Source: an uncultured Clostridia bacterium (GTDB taxonomy: Bacteria > Bacillota > Clostridia > Oscillospirales > Ruminococcaceae). From it: DNA of 8,246 nucleotides. Under the pieces are notes generated by a model. The model saw nothing but the letters and a program-made list of their open reading frames with translations. It made no database searches and was not told the DNA's origin. Shown here piece after piece: positions 5,370-8,246 of this stretch; the first letter of the stretch is position 1, and every line of letters starts with the position of its first letter. Location of the stretch: positions 1 to 8,246 of the forward strand of contig CANQZS010000075.1 of the NCBI GenBank assembly GCA_947628385.1, read 5' to 3'. A program made the translations under genes and the position numbers.

Positions 5370-6677
5370 TCACGCTGCGGGGAATACATATACCGCTCCG
5401 TAATTGCTCTTTAACAGGTCCAAATCGACCATATTAACCGAGCCGTCACCGTTTATATCAGCGCGTTGGAAGCCTTCGTCCTCTGCGTCCCACGGTATGG
5501 AACGGTTAAAGTAATGTTCCATATATGCGCGGTCGATAAGGTAAATCATCTCATCGCCGTTGACGTCGCCTACGAACATTCTTAACGGCGTATTGGGTTC
5601 TTTGGGATACTCGGGGTTAGAGATACTAACCTCTTTAGTCAGTGTATCGGGATGGTTGACCGGTATGGATGAATATGTCAAGTGCGACATCTTGCTTATT
5701 ACGAGCCTGTAATCGTATTTATTGGATACCGGTACACTGAACGTCCAAGAACATTGTCCGTCATACGAAGTCTGTTCCATAGCTGAACCGTAGAGCGGGT
5801 TACCGTCCTCGTCAGTGTCATCGGACTTAAACGTATACACCGGTGTTGGCATTTGTATAGGCAGCGCACCGAGAGTACCTGCGTTTTTAGCCTCTTCCAA
5901 CGCGGCATAAGCCGTTTCTATCTCGTCTGTACGGTAGAACTCCAACACAAACGGCTGATTGGGGTTCCAACCTGTTACCGTGCCTGTCACTGCGTATGTA
6001 TCTGACAGCTCTGACAGGTCAAGAACAAGGTCAACAGCGACGTTCATTGTGCCGTACTGTTCGAGCTTTTCATCGGTCACATAGATGGAGTTTGCCGGAG
6101 AAACCACGTTCAGGACTTCTTTAAGCCTTGTTTCGTCCAGTTTAAGAAACTCTTCGGGGTTGGTTATCTTGAAACTGAGGGATATAAGGCGCAGCGGTTC
6201 ATCATCGACGCTGATTGCCTTAATCGTCTTGGAGACCGGTAAAAACACGTGTGTATCCGATATATACCCGTTCGCCTTCAATTTCGCATCCGGTGATATA
6301 ACAATGTTGGTAGAGTCTGCCAGTACCCGTGACAACCTAAGGTCAAATACATGTTCCGCATCCGTGTCCGATATATTCTCTATGAACGGCGTGGAATACT
6401 CCTGACTTATCGAGTAAATATCCTGTGTCGGTTCATTGGTTCTGTAGTCTGACGGAACGAGATAGTTTTTGTCATAGTCCAGCGTAAGGTCAAAGCCTGT
6501 GATATTGGCATCCGCGAGGCTTATATCCACAAACCCCTGCATATCGCCTTTACTGTCGTATTTCAGCGTGATGCCCTTAACGGATACCGTACCTGTCCCG
6601 GCAGCGTATGCACTGACAGAACATAGACCGAACAGCAGCGTCAATATAACGCCCGTTATGAAAATACAACGTTTCAT
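5370..6677 (-). CDS. Secreted dockerin-domain protein (first gene of tandem pair)
   Basis: This 435-aa protein is a paralogue of the next gene, collinear with it almost residue for residue over the first 180 positions (FVDISLADANITGFDLTLDY, LRLISLSFKITN). Residues 1-25 are a signal peptide ending AYA; its Cys19 lies in no proper lipobox. The middle domain (about 229-342) has GTVTGWNPNQPF and RLVISKMSHLTY, plus an insert at about 250-285 absent from the paralogue. The C-terminal dockerin (370-435) has a good second loop (D407-D418, DINGDGSVNMVD). Its first loop (D371-D382, DVNGDEMIYLID) has Glu instead of Gly at position 6 and Tyr at the calcium-binding position 9, so calcium binding there may be weakened. 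I chose the ATG at 6677 for its GGCAGGAG site and the signal peptide. A conserved AT-rich leader lies upstream. Confidence 0.9.
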   Translation of the reverse strand: MKRCIFITGVILTLLFGLCSVSAYAAGTGTVSVKGITLKYDSKGDMQGFVDISLADANITGFDLTLDYDKNYLVPSDYRTNEPTQDIYSISQEYSTPFIENISDTDAEHVFDLRLSRVLADSTNIVISPDAKLKANGYISDTHVFLPVSKTIKAISVDDEPLRLISLSFKITNPEEFLKLDETRLKEVLNVVSPANSIYVTDEKLEQYGTMNVAVDLVLDLSELSDTYAVTGTVTGWNPNQPFVLEFYRTDEIETAYAALEEAKNAGTLGALPIQMPTPVYTFKSDDTDEDGNPLYGSAMEQTSYDGQCSWTFSVPVSNKYDYRLVISKMSHLTYSSIPVNHPDTLTKEVSISNPEYPKEPNTPLRMFVGDVNGDEMIYLIDRAYMEHYFNRSIPWDAEDEGFQRADINGDGSVNMVDLDLLKSNYGAVYVFPAA

Positions 6678-6723
6678 AAGTATTACTCCTGCCTTTCTGT
6701 ATATATTTTCTTGATAGGGTTTT

Positions 6724-6790
6724 CCCCTTCTAAAAATATAGATGTGAAAAAATACCTCTTTTTTTTTGAAAAAATTATACACAAAATTTA
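6724..6790 (-). repeat. Conserved AT-rich leader, copy 2 (matches copy at 3901-3962)
   Basis: On the minus strand it reads AAATTTTGTG, TATAAT, TTTTTTCAAAAAAA, a TATTTTTTCACATC block, TATATTTTT, then GAAGGGG, in the same order as copy 1. It precedes the dockerin operon by about 50 bases. In this copy GGGGAAAACCCT could form a tiny hairpin, which copy 1 lacks. Confidence 0.6.
6774..6779 (-). promoter_or_regulatory. Candidate -10 of the dockerin operon
   Basis: A perfect TATAAT lies on the minus strand, giving a leader of about 90 bases before the ATG at 6677. The hexamer at the right distance upstream (GAGAAA) is a poor -35, so the promoter may need an activator or an UP-like AT-rich element. 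Confidence 0.45.
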
Positions 6791-6822
6791 CATAATTTTC
6801 TCTGACCGTTATTATGTAAATT
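6785..6822 (-). terminator. AT-rich hairpin after the NA37 gene, abutting the next promoter
   Basis: The arms AATTTACATAAT (6822-6811 on minus) and ATTATGTAAATT (6796-6785) are perfect over 12 bases with a 14-base loop. They start about 21 bases after the stop of the NA37 gene and lead into TTGTGTATAATTTTTT. The position suits an intrinsic terminator, although the stem is nearly GC-free. The -10 of the dockerin operon begins only 5 bases after the stem. Confidence 0.55.
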
Positions 6823-6842
6823 GTCCTGTGCGCACATATCCG

Positions 6843-7868
6843 TTACTTCATCGTAACCTCGTTTATACCTTTGAGCTTAATACTCATGCTGCCGTCGTCC
6901 TCATGCATAAACTCTATTCTATCTCTAAGCTGATGCGGAAACCTTATCTCGTACCCGTTATCGGTAACGACTTTGACCTTCTCGTTCAGCTTCTTAACGG
7001 TGTACGCGTCCAAAGGCAGTTTATCACTGTCGCTTGCTATCAAACCCCGTTCCTTTGCCATGTCAAGGAACTGTTTCTTTTCGCCGTATGTCTTGAAGAT
7101 ATTACTTGCCACTGTTTCGAGGTCGTATGTCTTTACCGGTTCATTCACCTGTTCGCTTACAAGCTCCGTCAAGGTCTCTTTGAAATCGACTGTGCTTTCA
7201 AACGCGTCATTTGACACGCTCTTTATGAGCTTTTTTATCTCGGTATCGGCTTGCTTGCTCGACATAGTGACCGGTTCGCATTCCAGAACCACATCACGCA
7301 TAAGGTCTACTCTCTCACCGTCTACCTTATACATCTTGCCCGCATAACCTATTTCAAGGCTTTTCAGATTGATAATGGCAAACTCGTTCACCGTCTGTGT
7401 ACTCTTTGGCAGTATTGACGATGTGCAATACTCGATTGACGTGTTTACGCTCTCACCGTCCTTTGACAGCGTAAGGGCGTGTCTGAACCCGTCCTTATTA
7501 TCCAGTTTCAGCACCACAATATACCTGTCGGCTTCGCCGTTCATAGTTATCTCGGCGATAAGCACATCGGTGTCGTGCTGCTTATCACTGCTTTCGACAC
7601 CGCTGTATATCCGTTCCGCTATCTGTTTTGACATCTCGGCAAACTGCGTCTTGTTCAACGCATACTCCTTTACAATACCCTGGCAGCCGCTATTGCTTCT
7701 GAACTGTCCTTTTATCTTTGCGGGACTGTCCATCGCTTTCGGTACCAAGTCACGGACATACTCCGGTATATTCGGTTCTGTAAGGTCAAGCTCCGTGTTT
7801 GACATGAACTTCTCGCCCGATGTCACGCAGCATACGTGTAAAATCGCTTTATTAACGCTTATAATCAT
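6843..7868 (-). CDS. Nucleoid-associated protein, NdpA/YejK (NA37) family
   Basis: This 341-aa cytoplasmic protein fits the 37-kDa nucleoid-associated family (NA37, E. coli YejK/NdpA is 335 aa). The N-terminus has the family's opening strand (INKAIL-H-like: ISVNKAILHVCCVTSGEK) followed by an LDL segment. A central strand pair reads DVLIAEITMNG and DRYIVVLKLDNKDGF. A later strand ends in FAIINLKSLEIGY. The C-terminal third is helical and charged and ends with beta strands. YejK binds DNA in the nucleoid; its biochemical activity is poorly known. The ATG at 7868 follows AGAAGGAGA, which sits in the last codons of the upstream gene (3-base gap), so the two are co-translated. A mobile element carrying it may use it for chromatin or gene-silencing purposes, or for defence; the sequence does not decide. 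Confidence 0.75.
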   Translation of the reverse strand: MIISVNKAILHVCCVTSGEKFMSNTELDLTEPNIPEYVRDLVPKAMDSPAKIKGQFRSNSGCQGIVKEYALNKTQFAEMSKQIAERIYSGVESSDKQHDTDVLIAEITMNGEADRYIVVLKLDNKDGFRHALTLSKDGESVNTSIEYCTSSILPKSTQTVNEFAIINLKSLEIGYAGKMYKVDGERVDLMRDVVLECEPVTMSSKQADTEIKKLIKSVSNDAFESTVDFKETLTELVSEQVNEPVKTYDLETVASNIFKTYGEKKQFLDMAKERGLIASDSDKLPLDAYTVKKLNEKVKVVTDNGYEIRFPHQLRDRIEFMHEDDGSMSIKLKGINEVTMK

Positions 7869-7871
7869 AAC

Positions 7872-8246
7872 TCATTCTCCTTCTGTAGGTATCGGTATAG
7901 GCATAGTTAATGGTTTGGGACTGCTTAAATTACTCCAAAGCACAACCCTATTCGTGTCAGCGCTTAATCTATGCTTTATAGTACCTGTCTGTAATATTAG
8001 TTTGTCTACCTTAACCTTCTTTAGCCGCCCCTGTTCATCATACTGTGCTTCTATGATTACTGCCGGACCGGAGCCTGACGAGGATATAACCACTTGCCCC
8101 GGCTCATACGTCATGGTGACATCTTCCGGTGACGGGTTTGAGGATGGTATTGTCTGCTTTTCTATCTCAAACGGAATTGTTGTCTTGCCAGTATACTTGC
8201 CTGTGAATGTCACATCAAGATACGCCATGCCCTCGTTCGTGTTATC
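7872..8246 (-). CDS. C-terminal end of a probable larger secreted protein (cut by window edge)
   Basis: The frame stays open from the stop at 7872 to the window edge (125 codons). An internal ATG at 8228 exists, but its only purine-rich upstream site (GAGGG) is almost touching it, so I prefer a gene that starts beyond the window. The C-terminal region has IIEAQYDEQGRLKKVKV, followed by NRVVLWSNLSSPKPL. This resembles the tail motif of many Clostridia secreted hydrolases and surface proteins, in which a YD-x-x-GRL strand precedes a V-K-V-F-L-W-D-x-L-x-S-x-K-P-L ending. The earlier part (LDVTFTGKYTGKTTIPFEIE) looks like a beta-sandwich strand pair. It is translationally coupled to the NA37 gene. 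A stand-alone small protein remains possible. Confidence 0.7.
   Translation of the reverse strand, partial: DNTNEGMAYLDVTFTGKYTGKTTIPFEIEKQTIPSSNPSPEDVTMTYEPGQVVISSSGSGPAVIIEAQYDEQGRLKKVKVDKLILQTGTIKHRLSADTNRVVLWSNLSSPKPLTMPIPIPTEGE

Larger units (their letters stand above)
217..8246. mobile_element. Integrative element, integrase-proximal end (far end outside window)
   Basis: A tyrosine recombinase next to an excisionase-like HTH gene lies directly beside a chromosomal-type metabolic gene, followed by unrecognised and secreted-protein cargo genes all in one orientation. This is the usual layout of the integrase end of an ICE, IME or prophage. The boundary given is an outer limit: the true junction lies somewhere in 217-345, because int ends at 346 and eda begins at 216. 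No second att copy, relaxase, coupling protein, T4SS, replication or phage structural gene is visible, so the class is open. Confidence 0.55.

Noticed and set aside
5321..5389. In-frame N-terminal extension of the 419-aa dockerin protein overlapping the upstream gene
   Set aside because: It would put 23 residues before a normal signal peptide; the ATG at 5320 with GGCAGG fits better. The same reasoning removes the 35-residue extension at 6678-6782.
346..8228. Plus-strand open frames opposite the genes, including one of 133 codons at 4806-5207 and one of 167 codons at 6711-7214
   Set aside because: They lie antisense to well-supported genes, lack convincing ribosome sites or recognisable families, and read as typical shadow frames.

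Overview
The window looks like one end of an integrative mobile element (an integrative and conjugative element, or a mobilizable relative) inserted beside a chromosomal gene in a Gram-positive, gut-type Clostridia bacterium. The host guess rests on strong AGGAGG-type ribosome sites, moderate-to-low GC, a Tn916/phage-type integrase-excisionase pair of Firmicutes style, and secreted proteins with C-terminal dockerin domains like those of Ruminococcaceae/Oscillospiraceae. Every gene seen is on the minus strand, so transcription runs from high to low coordinates.

Left edge (1-216): the first 72 codons of a KDPG/KHG aldolase (eda), probably chromosomal flank. Positions 217-345 hold the likely attachment junction, an eda promoter candidate, and a tandem 9-bp repeat at the int stop codon that looks like integrase arm sites. 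Then come the tyrosine recombinase (346-1533) with its own strong promoter, and a small excisionase-like HTH protein (1664-1855).

Upstream of the excisionase lies a tightly packed unit: a 436-aa protein I do not recognise (1861-3171) and two short paralogous proteins (3146-3484 and 3529-3837), one ending in an AT-hook-like RGRPK tail. This unit starts from an AT-rich promoter region near 3946.

Next is a two-gene operon (4061-5320 and 5370-6677) for tandem-duplicated secreted proteins. Each has a signal peptide, a cohesin-like beta-rich region, a small CnaB/carboxypeptidase-regulatory-like domain with a WNPNQPF motif, and a C-terminal dockerin. Its start region (near 6774) shares a conserved AT-rich leader with the small-protein unit. 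The right side holds an NdpA/YejK (NA37) nucleoid-associated protein (6843-7868), coupled to an upstream ORF open at the window edge (7872-8246). That ORF looks like the C-terminus of a larger secreted protein.

The most interesting themes are: (1) a mobile element carrying paired non-catalytic dockerin proteins; (2) a repeated AT-rich leader in front of two unrelated units; (3) terminator-like inverted repeats that overlap or abut the next promoter at three unit boundaries. No relaxase, type IV secretion or replication gene is recognisable here, so the element type and its far end cannot be fixed from this window.
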